Part shown: in pieces, positions 11,490-23,101 of the stretch
Layout of the letters: every line of letters starts with the position of its first letter
Position numbering within the stretch: the stretch's first letter is position 1
Assembly: GCF_030272615.1 (NCBI RefSeq)
Contig: NC_081412.1
Coordinates: 41,160,791-41,224,790 of the forward strand
Origin: Cryptomeria japonica
Lineage: Eukaryota; Streptophyta; Pinopsida; Cupressales; Cupressaceae
Reading direction: 5' to 3'
Length of the DNA: 64,000 bases
Made by a program: the position numbers and the translations under genes
Notes under the pieces: model-generated
The model's input: the letters and a program-made list of their open reading frames with translations, nothing else
Database searches by the model: none
What the model was told of the DNA's origin: nothing

Positions 11490-12757
11490 ATGGAAGCAGG
11501 ATCATCATCTATTCCAATTTTTGTTGCAAATCTGACTGTAGTAGAGGTCAATGACCGCCCTAGGCCAATTTTCAAGCGGTATCCACATGTGGCTACCCTG
11601 GAAGATTCGGTTGGAGCATTTTCATGTGTTCCAGAGGGAGTTCTCTATATTGAAGATGTTAGGGAATAAATACATTGTCACTTAGGGTTTACCGACATTC
11701 AGGACATTCCCGAATTTGAAGATGAAATCATAAGGTATGTTTTGAGAAGAGTACATGGAGATTTTATTTGGTTAGAATAGACCTTACAAGATCACCAAGG
11801 AAACCATCAGGGAAATCACTGGTTTACCTCAGGTTGGGCAACGTCCAAACAAGAAGATTGTGAATGATTATGTCAATAAAATCACTAGTGCGACATCTGA
11901 GAAAAGATCTATGATAATAAGCACTATTACCAACACGAACATCAGATTTGGTAGCATGATCATTGGGTATAAGGTAACTCACTCAAACCAACTGAATTCT
12001 ATTTCCAGTTCCTACATTTTTGCAGCATACAAAATGATGAGAGAAAATGAGAAATTGGATCTATGCGGTTGGATGTTTGATGAACTGTTAATAAACCTAG
12101 GAAAGATTAAAGGTGAAAAAAAAGGGACTTTTTGGTATGGCGACTTAATTGTCTGCTTAATGTTATTTTTCATGAATGACTCTCCCAGTTTTGGGAAGAG
12201 GCAATGGGCATTTGATATCCTGGTAGGGAGACAATTTAAACAGTCAATTGCTACTTTAGGCAATTAGAGAGATGATAAAGTATGGGGATATTTCAAGGGA
12301 TTCCAAAAGTATATGAAGTCTAGGGAGAGGGTTCCTAAGCATATTGTTGAAAAATATTCAGCTAACATATGCTTCATGGTGAAGAAGGATGAAACACTTA
12401 TAGAAGCGGTTAAGCCCTGAAAGATTTGGATTGAAGAAATGAGCTATGAAGTTGATACACAAATCCTTAATGCCTATACAAAAATGTTGATTGATGCACT
12501 TGTTGATGAGGCAAAGAAGACCTATGGTACTGCAAAACAAAAAACACAAGAGTTTGAAATAGAGTTCAACTGGAAGAAAAGAGAGAAGCGGGAAGGAAAG
12601 GCTAGTAAATTTGTTGGGAAGGTTTCACAGGACATTAAAGCATTAATTGATGTCATCCTGGAGAAAGGCAGGAAGAGGAAGAATCCAGAAGTACACATTG
12701 AGCCTGTTATAGCAGAGTCTAATCTAAGGATGAAACACCCCTAGATTTCAAGAGGGT
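11490..12757 (+). pseudogene. X1 ORF2, first part: unrecognised conserved protein in the pol position
   Basis: The ATG at 11490 matches that of X2 ORF2 at 28519 (GSSSIPIFVAN against SSSSIPKFVAN). The reading crosses several stops and frameshifts to about 12757, where chromovirus G is inserted. Blocks shared with X2 are RYVLRRVHGDFIWLE, ITGLP, IIGYKVTHSNQL, KIKGEKKGTFWYGDLIVCL and MSYEVDTQIL. About 40 residues present in X2 are missing near 11668. No protease, integrase, RT or RNase H motif is visible and no known family was recognised. The TGLP-type segment faintly recalls plant mobile-domain or transposon-associated proteins, which is a guess. Conservation between two LTR families implies past selection on the protein. 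Confidence 0.65.
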
Positions 12758-12762
12758 TGTAA

Positions 12763-14096
12763 TGGTGCAGAAGCACCTAAGGGTGAACAAATACCCTTTG
12801 AAGTTTCACAAATTTTCATTTTTTTTCCAGCTAAGGACTGCATTTCAAGCTTAGAGCGGCTTGGAGCACTTTTTGTCTTCTTTTTGTAAATATTCCCTTG
12901 ACCACCAGTAGTGGATCCCACCATTGGTGATCAACATGACTAGTTCAAGCTACCTCACGGACCCAAGGGAAAAGTGACTACCGGAGGTCATCGATGAAAC
13001 CACCTGAAGTTTGCTCGAAGTTGATGAAACTGACCCATCGATGGAACTTGTTCAGGACTCACCATGGCCTTAGTTTGCTCGATGTTGATAAAAGAGGCCT
13101 ACATTTGCTCGATGTCAATAAAACCAAGCCATCGATGGAACATTTCTGGGGCTCATCGCGGCCTAAGTTTGTTCAATGCCACTCTTCGAAAGCCAAGTGT
13201 TTCTGTTGCACTGACCCGATGACCCAATGAAGGTTGAAGGACGGTTACTGCAGGCAACTGATTGTGTCGAGGGTGCATCTCATCCATTCAGGGATGATGC
13301 ACAACATGTGCAGAAGCTATAAGATCCAATGGACATTCTATAAAGGGTTCGGTTGGATTTTGGAGTTTTCCATAAGACATTTTTTTTGTGAATAATAAAT
13401 AAAAAGATCATTTCTTGGTTTCCTCTCTGCTGTTAATTTTGGCTTAAATTTTTAGATGGTGATGTAGATATTGTAGATGTTTCTTTCTTGCATTGTGTGA
13501 GTTTCAATTCTGTAATCGTGCCAAGTTTAGCTCTATAGATAGCGTTGTTGTTCTGTTTTCTCATTTTTCCTGTTGGTGACCAGTAATTGCAGCCATGGCT
13601 CTATCTTGAAGCTCCATCATGGGATCCTCATGACCATTGGAAGTTGTCAAGAAGAAACATACATGTACTATAGGGTTCCATTGATAGGATTCAATGGAAT
13701 GGCGATGACCATTTCAGCAGACTGGCCCTAGGCGAGCTTGATGATAGCCCGACTAGGTACCAGTGACTAAGGAAAATCATAAGCAGGGTTGTTTGGGAGT
13801 CTAGGCTATTAGCCTCATAACAGGGGAGATGGGATGAAATGGATAGAAGATCCTAGGATGATTGAGAAACAACTCAAGAGGAGTTGTAAGATTAAACTAT
13901 GGCAGAGAAACCCTACAAGGTGTCTGATGAGCAGGTGAATTTACAAAAGTGAATTCATGAGGAGTGAAGAACAAACCTTGATAGTGAGGTCCTAGAGTAG
14001 ATTAGGGGAATAGAGAAGAGTATTCCCAGACTAGGCTAGGAGAAAAGGCCTTGGAGTGAGTCAATATGACTCACACAACTAGGAGGCTCCCTATCA
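12763..14096 (+). repeat. G 5' LTR with internal subrepeats
   Basis: 1334 bases, starts TGGTGCAGAAGCACC, ends CTCCCTATCA. It contains imperfect subrepeats built on TTTGCTCGATGTTGATAAAA (near 13010, 13073, 13106 and 13170), paired with CCATCGATGGAAC, which contains the palindrome ATCGAT. The open frame at 12994-13230 is produced by these subrepeats and recurs in the other LTR, so it is not treated as a gene. Confidence 0.88.
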
Positions 14097-14099
14097 GAT

Positions 14100-14112
14100 T
14101 GGTATCATAGCC
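14100..14112 (+). other. G primer-binding site
   Basis: TGGTATCATAGCC, one base different from the initiator Met tRNA site TGGTATCAGAGCC, three bases after the LTR. Confidence 0.82.
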
Positions 14113-14170
14113 TATAAGATTTGCGCTAGGTGAGTAGATATCCTCAGTGAAATCTATAGGAGACAACAAC

Positions 14171-15240
14171 ATGGTTACCAATGCAAAGTTGGAAAAGAAA
14201 GTGGATGATCAAGAGGAAGAGAATAGACTCCTAAAGGAGAAGTTGCTAGAACTAGAAAGTAGGCTTGGTGAGGTTGAAACCAAGGCAGATGAAGTGTTGG
14301 TAAAGGTTGAAGGAGCAGAAGAGAAGGGTAAAGAAGTGTTAGAGATAGTCAAAGTACCTGAAACTGATCCTATCCTAGAACAAGAACCTTTCTTAAAGGC
14401 ATTGAAGGCCTTAAGTGGTAAATCACTAGAAGGATTGCCATTTTTTATGGTAAGATGGAGGCAGAAGTGGTCTTAGAATGGATAGAAGGCATGGAGAACC
14501 ATTTTGAATGTGAAGGCATAACTGAAACCCAAAGAGTTAAAGTGGCCAAGTCAAGGATGAGAGGAGCTACTCTCACATGGTGGAAATTTATGCAAGACAA
14601 GAGAAAGAAAATGGGCAAAGCACCCATCTCTTCTTGGAAAGCGATGCTAGTCAAAATCAAAGAAGTCTATCTCCCTAATGACTATGAAGTACAAATTCAT
14701 AGGAAGAGATAAAACTTAAGGCAAAAAGACCTTGATGTCAGTAGTTATATAGAGGAGTTCCATAAACTGAGCCTTAGATATCATGCAGTGGAAGAAGAGA
14801 GTCTCAAGGTTGCTAGGTACCTAATGGTCTACGGTGGAACATCCAAGAAGAAATCAGTTTAATGAGCCCAAAGATAGCTCATCAAACCTATCAACTTGCC
14901 ATTAAGGTGGAAGAAAAACTGAAAAGAAGACATGACTCAAGTAGCAATAGGGGCAGAGGTAGAGGAAAAGACAATAGAGGCCATAGGGGAGGCTTTGGAG
15001 GAAGAAGTTCTGAACAAAGGACACAAGGTGAGTCTAAACTCACTGAGTAGCAAGAAGGTGGCATCGGTGAAGGAGGATTCAATAGAGGAAGGGGATCAAA
15101 TAGTGGTTTTAGAGGGAGATCTAGTGTACAAGGTAGAGGTTCCTCATATTTTGCAACAATGAAGTTTTACCATTGTAACCAACTTGGTCATCCAGCATAT
15201 AGGTGTCCAAAGAAGGGATCATCATCACAAGGTAGTGAAA
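14171..15240 (+). pseudogene. G gag (capsid and zinc knuckle), frameshifted
   Basis: ATG at 14171 (MVTNAKLEKKVDDQEEEN) opens a coiled-coil N-terminus. After a frameshift near 14450 comes a Retrotrans_gag-like capsid region: VLEWIEGMENHFECEGI, RVKVAKSRMRGATLTWW, VSSYIEEFHKLSLRY. A Gly/Arg-rich basic stretch near 14930-15030 and one knuckle at 15162-15210 (YHCNQLGHPAYRC, first Cys replaced) follow. At least three frame changes and several stops make it non-functional. Role: capsid and nucleocapsid of the chromovirus particle. Confidence 0.78.
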
Positions 15241-15743
15241 GGAGAGTGAACTATCTTCAAGAAGAGTCTTCAAGCAGCAAGACTTCAAAGGTTGTCTTAG
15301 AATCAGAGGTAGGTGACAACTTGATGATAAGGAGAACTTTGATCAAAGAACCGGTTAGAGAAAAGCCAAGCCAAAGAAGATCCTTATTCAGGATTAAATG
15401 TGAGATTATGGACAAGATTTGCAAAGTGATCATTGATTCAGGGTCAACAGACAATATTGTGTTAGAAGAGGTAGTGAGTAAGCTCAAATTGTAAAGGATA
15501 CCTCACAACAACCCTTATAGAGTCACTTGGTTGAACAAAGGCCAACATGTCCTAGTTAATGAGCAAGCATGGGTGGATTTCACCATTGGAAGGTATAAGG
15601 ACAAGGTGTTATGTGATGTCCTACCCATGGATGCATGCCATCTTCTATTGGGAATACCATGGAAATTTGATACACAAGCTATTCATGATGGAGCCAAGAA
15701 TGCATACTCATTCAAGAAATATGGACTCACACTCAAGATTTAG
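15241..15743 (+). pseudogene. G aspartic protease
   Basis: Continues the frame of the zinc knuckle. KVIIDSGSTDNIV (about 15423-15462) carries the catalytic DSG. VLPMDACHLLLGIPW (about 15618-15662) is the conserved flap-to-C-terminal segment of chromovirus proteases. One in-frame stop lies at 15492-15494 between the halves. It would cleave the Gag-Pol polyprotein. Confidence 0.82.
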
Positions 15744-16124
15744 TCTATCCTTGAAGAAGGTGAAAACAGGGCAGTAGGTCCTAATGTTCTTTTGGTGAGT
15801 GAAAAATAGTTCTTGAAGACACTTGAGGAAGGTGAAGGTATATGGTTTGCATTAGTAGTGAAGCCTAAGGAGGAAGACAAGAAAGAGAAGCCATATTTGC
15901 CAATAGAGGTTCAAGACATATTGAAGAAGTTCAAAGGCATAGTGAGTGATGGACATCCAGCCACCTTACCTCCTAAAAGAACCATAAGCCATCAAATAGA
16001 CTTCATTCTCGGAGCATCCTTACCTAACAAGGCAACTTACAAAATGACTACCCCAAAAAAATGTTGAGATTGCCAAGAAAATCCAAGAGATCTTAGACTA
16101 AGGCCTAATTAGGAAAATTATTAG
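15744..16124 (+). pseudogene. G linker and N-terminal start of reverse transcriptase
   Basis: LPIEVQDILKKFKGIVSDG and RTISHQIDFILGASLPNK match the segment just before the RT fingers. After a frameshift at about 16064, VEIAKKIQEILD and GLIRK follow, the usual entry to RT. The sequence then switches to reverse-oriented copia B near 16125. The catalytic palm is absent from the window. Confidence 0.77.
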
Positions 16125-16570
16125 TAGAAATCCTTTCATCTTCTTCCATTTTCAGATGTTCATACCTAACTCGGAAGCTTTCAAGTTTTGCAATCTTGAC
16201 TGTGGAATCTCCTTCATTTAGTGTTTCCAAATGATCCCAAATAGCTTTAGCAGTAGACCTATCTGATAATCCCATGATTTGTTGATCTGATAATGCCCTC
16301 AAAAGTGCTTCTCTTGCTTTGCAATCATTTTCTTCATCTTTAGCTAAGGTAGTTGGAGCAGTTTGACTAGCTACAGCAGAAGTATAACCATTCTTTGTAA
16401 CTTCCTAGATGTCTTTACCAATGCAATTCAGATGTGTCCCATTCTGATCTTCCATATCCCATAGTTGGTTCCATCAAGTTTAGGAATGTCCTTCCTGAAG
16501 TAATTTGTAGACATTGGATCTGCTCAAGTTGTTAAACTTCTGCAAAAGAGGACTAAGCTCTGATACCAAT
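16125..16570 (-). mobile_element. Extra partial internal copy of copia B (gag start and primer site)
   Basis: A near copy of 21590-22029. It contains the N-terminal gag region on the minus strand (16105-16302 open: QQIMGLSDRSTAKAIWDHLE) and the primer site TGGTATCAGAGC on the minus strand at 16557-16568, directly next to the LTR that starts at 16571. That LTR is thus flanked by a polypurine tract on one side and a primer site on the other, as in a tandem LTR-internal-LTR-internal array. The far end of the extra copy is fused to gypsy RT sequence. Confidence 0.83.
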
Positions 16571-17634
16571 TGTTAGGTCCTGAAGATAACTGAGAGGGGG
16601 GGGGTGAATCAGTTGTCTAATAAATTCAAACCAAAAACTAATTAATTAACTTAATCCTTAATACTGGTAAACTAGTTAAGTATGCTGGTAGATAGTGTTA
16701 ACAGTAAATTGCTATATTGGTAGAGATTAATGCATGAAACACAAACATAAAGTCATCCACAACACATAACACCAATATTTGTACGTGGAAACACTGTAAG
16801 GGGAAAAACCATGGTGGGAAACCTTACCCCCACAATCAGATGATACTACTGCAGATAGTAAGTGTACATAAGTGGGGTCTGCACATGCAGAAAGGCCAAT
16901 AGCCTAGAGCTCACTGCTCAATCACAAAATGGAAGTCAAACTGACTACAGTTGGATGGTTAAATCCAATAAGAATGTACTGCACAAAATAGCATCTTCAT
17001 ATGCTGGATTCAGTACCGGTGTAATGTTGATATGCTTATACAAAAACCTAGCTTCACCTTCAAATTATGTCTTCATGTATACCTCTACTTGATCTTGCAT
17101 ATACCTTCACTCAATTCTTTTTTCACATTCCACACTTGATCTTACAAATAAGATCTTACATTTATACCATACCCTAAGACCAATTTTAGTAGGTTGGCTC
17201 TACAAGATATTACAATAAAATAATTTTATAAACAATATAATATCCAATGTAATAACCGATTAAACATGTCGGCTTAATGCATTTACATCAATAATAAATC
17301 ATCTCCATAGCGTGCCATGCTGATCTGGAAAAGATAAACCTGTCGGTGTAACCCTAGATAACTTGGACCTATTTGTCGATAAAAGTAAATATGCAAATAT
17401 GAATATACCAATGATTAATTCTTCAAAAAAAAGTGTCCACATGATGTTTTTCGACACTACCAAGTGTCTTTCATATCATTCCAGATACTGGTGAACATTA
17501 TATCCTACCGGTGAATCATATACCAATAACTGTGCAATAGTTACTTGCTTGCCGGTGAATGTTGTTGGATCTCCAAAGTGCTTGTTTTCAGTAGGTGTTG
17601 ACATCAATGACAAAACCATACCAAAATACCAACA
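16571..17634 (-). repeat. Copia B 3' LTR (shared with the extra partial copy)
   Basis: 1064 bases, on the plus strand TGTTAGGTCCTGAAG to AAATACCAACA. It carries a G-run at 16592-16604 and a TATA-like TTTATA (TATAAA on the minus strand) at 17161-17166. The open frame 16862-17092 recurs in the other LTR and is not a gene. Confidence 0.88.
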
Positions 17635-17863
17635 ATCTCCCCCTTTGGCATTGATGGCAACACAAGATGGAAAAACCATCAAAGTGCCAAAACAGAAATG
17701 CCGAATACCAAAAATCAACAATCTCCATTTCTCCCCTTGAGAGCAACATGTGCTTATCCAAAGATTTATTTTCAATACCAAATCTCTTCAAAAGATAATG
17801 TGTTTTTCCATAGATATCTCTCCCCCTTTGACATCAAATACCAGAATAAAGATTTGTCTCTTT
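17635..17863 (-). other. Copia B polypurine tract and 3' untranslated stretch
   Basis: On the minus strand CCAAAGGGGGAGAT abuts the LTR. A second tract, CAAAGGGGGAGA, lies at about 17819-17830, near the end of the reading frame, and a weaker AAGGGGAGAAATGG lies near 17719-17740. Two good tracts 180 bases apart are unusual. Confidence 0.72.
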
Positions 17864-20800
17864 TTAATTCTGTCGGTTGATGACAATCATCAACTGTCTA
17901 AGTCTACCGGTGGTGGTATCTTTAGTATTCACATAAACCAATTTTATCTCCTTTTCTTCAACTTTTTCCCTTAGAAAATTCAGTTTGATAGAAACATGTT
18001 TTGTTTTAGAATGTAATACCAGATTCTTAGATATATCAATTGCTACAGTGTTGTCACAATATATAGTAATGGGTTCCTTGCATTTTACCTTTATGTCTTT
18101 CAACATTTGCTTAAGCCATAATACCTGTGTACAGTTAGTTGCTGCTGCAACATATTCTGATTCTACTATTGATAAAGATGTACAACTTTGTTTCTTATTC
18201 AACCAAGAAACTAATATCTTTCCAAGAAAGAATGCTCCTCCAGTGGTGCTCTTTCTATCATCCACATCTCTTGCCCAATTTGCATCTGTGTATGCACATA
18301 GGTCAAAATTTTCATTTCTAGGATACCATAATCCAAGATTTGTTGTGCCTTGTAAGTACCAGAAAATCCTTTTCACTGATGTTTCATGATTTTCCCTAGG
18401 ATTACTTTGAAATCTAGAAACAATACATACTACATTCATAATATCAGGCTTGGTTTGTATCAAATACAGTAAACGTCCTATCATAGATTTGTATCTAGTT
18501 GGATTAACAGGTGTAGATTCATCCCTTTGAGATAATTTGTCATTTGTAGTTATAGGTGTGCTTACTGGTTTAGAGTTCTCCATCCCAAATTTCTTTAGTA
18601 ATTCTCTCAAGTACTTGGATTGACTAAAAAATATACCTTTATCAGTGTGTGAAATCTACAATCCTAAAAAGAATTTTATTTCTCCAATCATAGACATTTC
18701 AAATTCTTGTTGCATTTTAATAGAAAATTCCTTACATAATCCATCTTCTCCTCCAAAGATTATATCATCAACAAATACTTCAATAATCAAGATGTCATCA
18801 TTAGTTATTTTGTAATATAAATTGCTATTTGCATTTCCTTTAGTAAAACCAATCTTTAAAAGATACTTATCCAACCTTGCATACCAAGCTCTTGGGACTT
18901 GTTTCAATCCATACAGAGCTTTTCTTAACCTGCAAACCATATCATTGTCATCTGTTAAAGAAAATCCATCAGGTTGTTCAATATATACTTCTTCTTCAAG
19001 ATCTCCATTCAAAAATGCATATTTAATATCCATTTGATAAACTTTGTAGTCCTTGTGAGCTGCAAAAGCCAAGAATAATCTAACTGCCTCAATTCTAGCT
19101 ACCGGTGCAAAGGTTTCATTATAATGAACTCCTTCCTTCTAAGAATATCCCTTACACACTAGTCTTGCTTTATTTCTGACAACCTTACCATCTTCATTAA
19201 GTTTGTTTCTAAATACCCATTTGGTTCCAATTACATTTTTATCTTTAGGTCGGGGAACTAATGTCCAAGTATTATTTTTCTCAATTTGTCCTAATTCTTC
19301 TTCCATAGCTTTAATCCAAAATTTATCTTTACATGCCTCATTCATAGATGATGGTTCAATTTGAGAAATAAGACATACCTCTTCATTTGTCAATCTTCCT
19401 CTTGTCATAACTCCTTTAAATTTGTTTCCGATTATCTAATCTTCAGAATGATTCAATCTTACATACCGAGGTGTCTTAGTTTGTTGTTGTTCTTCAATTA
19501 CTATGGAATCCTTTGATGATACTAGAGTAACTGGATCTTCATTCTGTACCAGTGGATTCAGTATAGGTTCATTTGTCACAATTTATGTTTCCGGTTCAGA
19601 GTCTATATACCTTGAAGTTCCTCTAAATTGTTCATCAATCTTTACATTTGTACTCTCAACAATTTTCTACAATCTCTTATTAAAACATCTATATGCCTTG
19701 CTTTTAGATGAATAACCAAGAAATATTCCTTCATCACTTCTAGGATCAAATTTGCCAATATACCCATCTCTTCTAATATAACATTTACTTCCAAAAATTC
19801 TGAAATACTTAAGAGTAGGAGTATTACCAAACCATAGTTCATGAGGGGTCTTACCGGTTTCACCTTTGATGTGAAATTTGTTGAATGTATAGATAGCAGT
19901 GCTAACTACCTCTCTCCAATACACATGTGGTAGATTTGCTTCTGATAACATACTTCTTGCTGCATCCAAGATAGTTTTGTTTTTCCTTTCAACAACTCCA
20001 TTCTGCTGTGGTGTCCGAGGTGTTGATAACTGTCTTATGATTCCATTCACTTCACTAAATTTATTAAAGTCCTTAGATGTGAATTCTCCTCCTTGATCTG
20101 ATCTTAAACATTTCATTTTCTTACCGGTTTCATTTTCAACCATTGCTTTGAACAGTTTGAACTTCCCAAGTGCTTTTGATTTTTCTCTAAGAAAAGTAAC
20201 CCAACACATTCTAGAATAATCATCAATAATTATCATGAAATATCTATCACCTTGTAAGTTTTTAGTTCTAGATGGACCACATAAATCAGTGTGAATTAAA
20301 TCAAGAGCATTATTGGATTTTTTTGGAATACTTTTGAAACTAGCTCTAACTTGTTTTCCAAATTGACATTCCTTACAAATTGTATTTTGAGGTTTCACAA
20401 TTTTAGGTAGATCTCTAACTGCCTTAGAAGTACTGATTTTTACCATGCAATCAAAGTTTACATGACATAGTCTCTTATGCCATAAGCAACTTTCATCTAT
20501 ATGTGCAATCAAGCCTACCTTTTCACTATTATTCAAATGAAAGATATTGCCTCTAGTCTGATTACCGGTTGCAATTTCCAAACCAGTTCTATTCATGATT
20601 TTGCATTTTCCATTTTTAAATTGTAACTGAAATCCCTTCTCAACTAATTGACCAACACTTAAGAGATTATGCTTTAATCCTTCAACATAGTAGACATTGT
20701 CAGTGTTATGCTTACCATCAAGAGATATTGAACCCTTACCTATGATTGAACAGGCTTTGTCATCTCCAAATTTTACTAAACCTCCATTGTATTCTTGAAA

Positions 20801-21973
20801 GTTCAAGAATTTACCTTTGTCTCTAGTCATGTGATGTGAGCATCCTGAATCAATGATCCATTCATCCTTTGTTTCAACTTTAGCTGCTAGGGCTTGTTCT
20901 ACCAGTTGAGCAGTAGGTGTCAGTTGATCTTCTGTTATAGCAACAAAAACCCATCCATTGTCTGTTGGATCCTCATCAGAATCATTAGTCACACCTTCAT
21001 CAACAATGTAACAAGATTTGTCTTTGTTCTTCTTAAATCTGTATCTCTGATATTCAGGATTATGCTTGTATGTTCTTCTAGCTTCTTCTCTTAGTCTAGC
21101 ATGTCTATTAGAGCATCTTGAAGCCATATGACCAATCTTATTGTAGTTAAAACATTTAAAGGGTGCTTTACCTTTATACTTGCTTCCAATTGGACCTTTT
21201 GTCATTTTTCTTGCAAATAGTGCTTCAAGTTCTTCAAGCTCTTCATTCACCTTTCTGGATTCTTCAAGTTCTCTTGCATAAAAGGCTCTCCAGACTGATT
21301 TGTCAAATGATGGTGATGATGTTGATGCTTTAAAGGCTAAATCAGTTTTTATAGTAGCAACAGGACCAAATTCCTCAATTTCAAAGGCTAAAAGTTTTCC
21401 AATCAATGTATCCCTAGTTTTTGATGTATTAGGCATTGTTCTCAACTCATTTATAGCAGTAACTTTCATTTTATATGTCGGTGGTAAACCTCTTAAGATT
21501 TTTGAAACAATTTCATCCTCACTCAGAGTTCCTCCACAACATTTAATACCCAAAACAATTTCATTTACTCTTTCCATAAAAGCAGAAATCCTTTCATCTT
21601 CTTCTATTTTCAGATGTTCATACCTAACTCAGAAGCTTTCAATTTTTGCAGTCTTGACTGTGGAATCTCCTTCATTCAATGTTTCCAAATGATCCCAAAT
21701 AGCTTTAGCAGTAGACCTATCTGATAATCCCATGATTTGTTGATCTGATAATGTGCTCAAAAGTGCTTCTCTTGCTTTGCAATAATTTTCTTCATCTTTA
21801 GCTAAGGTAGTTGGAGCAGTCTAACCAGCTACATCAGTAGTATAACCATTCTTTGTAACTTCCCAGATGTCTTTACCAATGCAATTCAGATGTGTCTCCA
21901 TTCTGATCTTCCATATCCCATAGTTGGTTCCATCAAGTTTAGGACTATCCTTCCTGAAGTAATTTGTAGACAT
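17864..21973 (-). pseudogene. Copia B Gag-Pol polyprotein
   Basis: One frame from the ATG at 21973 down to 17864, broken by about seven stops (near 21825, near 21630, 19667, near 19570, 19437, 19139 and 18656). Domains in order: capsid (KLDGTNYGIWKIRME, AIWDHLETLNEG); knuckle CFNYNKIGHMASRC at 21112-21153 (second Cys is Tyr); protease IIDSGCSHHM near 20850; integrase with CKECQFGK, HTDLCGP, LRSDQGGEF and NGVVERKN, so the DDE triad is intact; RT with TKWVFRNKL, YKVYQMDIKYAFLNGD, ALYGLKQ and FVDDIIF (18755-18777), catalytic residues intact; and copia RNase H (YTDANWA, SIVESEYVAAA, YCDNTVAI, HSKTKHVSIK). The usual C-terminal IFTKPL block is replaced by unrelated residues, so the last part is deleted or shifted. 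Confidence 0.9.
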
Positions 21974-22015
21974 TAGATCTCCTCAAGTTGTTAAACTTCT
22001 ACAAAAGAGGACTAA

Positions 22016-22027
22016 GCTCTGATACCA
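22016..22027 (-). other. Copia B primer-binding site
   Basis: TGGTATCAGAGC on the minus strand, two bases from the 5' LTR edge at 22030. Confidence 0.9.
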
Positions 22028-22029
22028 AT

Positions 22030-23101
22030 TGTTAGGTCCTGGAGACAACTCAGAGGGGGGGGGAGGGGCAGGGTGAATCAGTTGTCTAATAAATTCAAAC
22101 CAAAAACCAATTAACCAACTTAATCCTTAATATTGGTAAACCAGTTAAGTATGCTGGTAGACAATGTTAATAGTAAATTGCTATACTGGTAAAGATTAAT
22201 GCATGAAACACAAACATAAAGTCATCCACAACACATAACACCAATATTTGTACGTGGAAACCCTGTAAGGGGAAAAACCATGGTGGGAAACCTTACCCAC
22301 AATCAGATGATACTACTATAGATAGTAAGTGTACATAAATGGGGTCTGCACATGCAGAAAGGCCAACAGCCTAGAGCTCACTGCTCAATCACAAAATGGG
22401 AGTCACACTGACTATAGTTGGATGGTTAAATCCAATAAGAATGTACTGCACAAAATAGCATCTTCATATGCTAGATTCAGTACTGGTGTAATGCTAATAT
22501 GCTTATACAAAAACCTAGCTTCACCTTCAAATGATGTCTTCGTGTATACCTCTACTTGATCTCGCATATACCTTCACTCAATTCTTTTTTCGCATTCCAC
22601 ACTTGATCTTACAAATAAGATCTTACATTTATACCATACCCTAAGACCAATTTTAGTAGGTTAGCTCTACAAGATATTACAATAAAATAATTTTACAAAC
22701 AATATAATATCCGATGCAATAACTGATTAAACATGTCGGCTTAATGCATTTACATCAATAATAAATCATCTCCATAGCGTGCCATGCTAATCTGAAAAAG
22801 ATAAACCTACCAGTGTAACCCTAGATAACCTGGACCTATTTGTCGGTAAAAGAAAATATGCAAATATGAATATACCAATGATTAATTCTTCAAAACAAAG
22901 TGTCCACATGATGTTTTCGACATTACCAAGTGTCTTCCATATCATTCTAGATACTGGTGAACATTATATCCTGCCGGTGAATCATATACCAGTAACTGTG
23001 CAATAGTTACTTGCTTGCCGGTGAATGTTGCTGGATCTCCAAAGTGCTTGTGTTTCAGTAGGTGTTGACATCAATGACAAAACCATACCAAAATACCAAT
23101 A
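22030..23101 (-). repeat. Copia B 5' LTR
   Basis: 1072 bases, paired with 16571-17634. The inner end carries a G-rich run at about 22052-22073. The outer end reads ACCAATA where the other copy has ACCAACA. Minus-strand TATA-like TATAAA lies at 22628-22633. Chromovirus RNase H sequence follows at once. Confidence 0.88.

Larger units (their letters stand above)
16571..23101 (-). mobile_element. Copia B: nearly complete Ty1/copia element, minus strand
   Basis: LTRs at 16571-17634 (3') and 22030-23101 (5'), primer site at 22016-22027, polypurine tract at 17635-17648, and one long Gag-Pol frame between. No simple target duplication exists because the left side continues into a second partial internal copy (16125-16570) and chromovirus sequence is missing at the junctions. 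This is the best preserved coding element in the window. Confidence 0.88.

Noticed and set aside
12994..13230. Open frame in the chromovirus 5' LTR with a paralogue at 25083-25334
   Set aside because: Both lie at the same place in the two LTRs and are made of LTR subrepeats; no start context, motif or homology supports a gene.
15257..15487. Minus-strand frame opposite the chromovirus protease
   Set aside because: Antisense shadow of a well supported coding region.
16862..17092. Open frame in the copia B LTR, repeated at 22329-22559
   Set aside because: Identical placement in both LTRs and antisense to the element; a by-product of LTR duplication.
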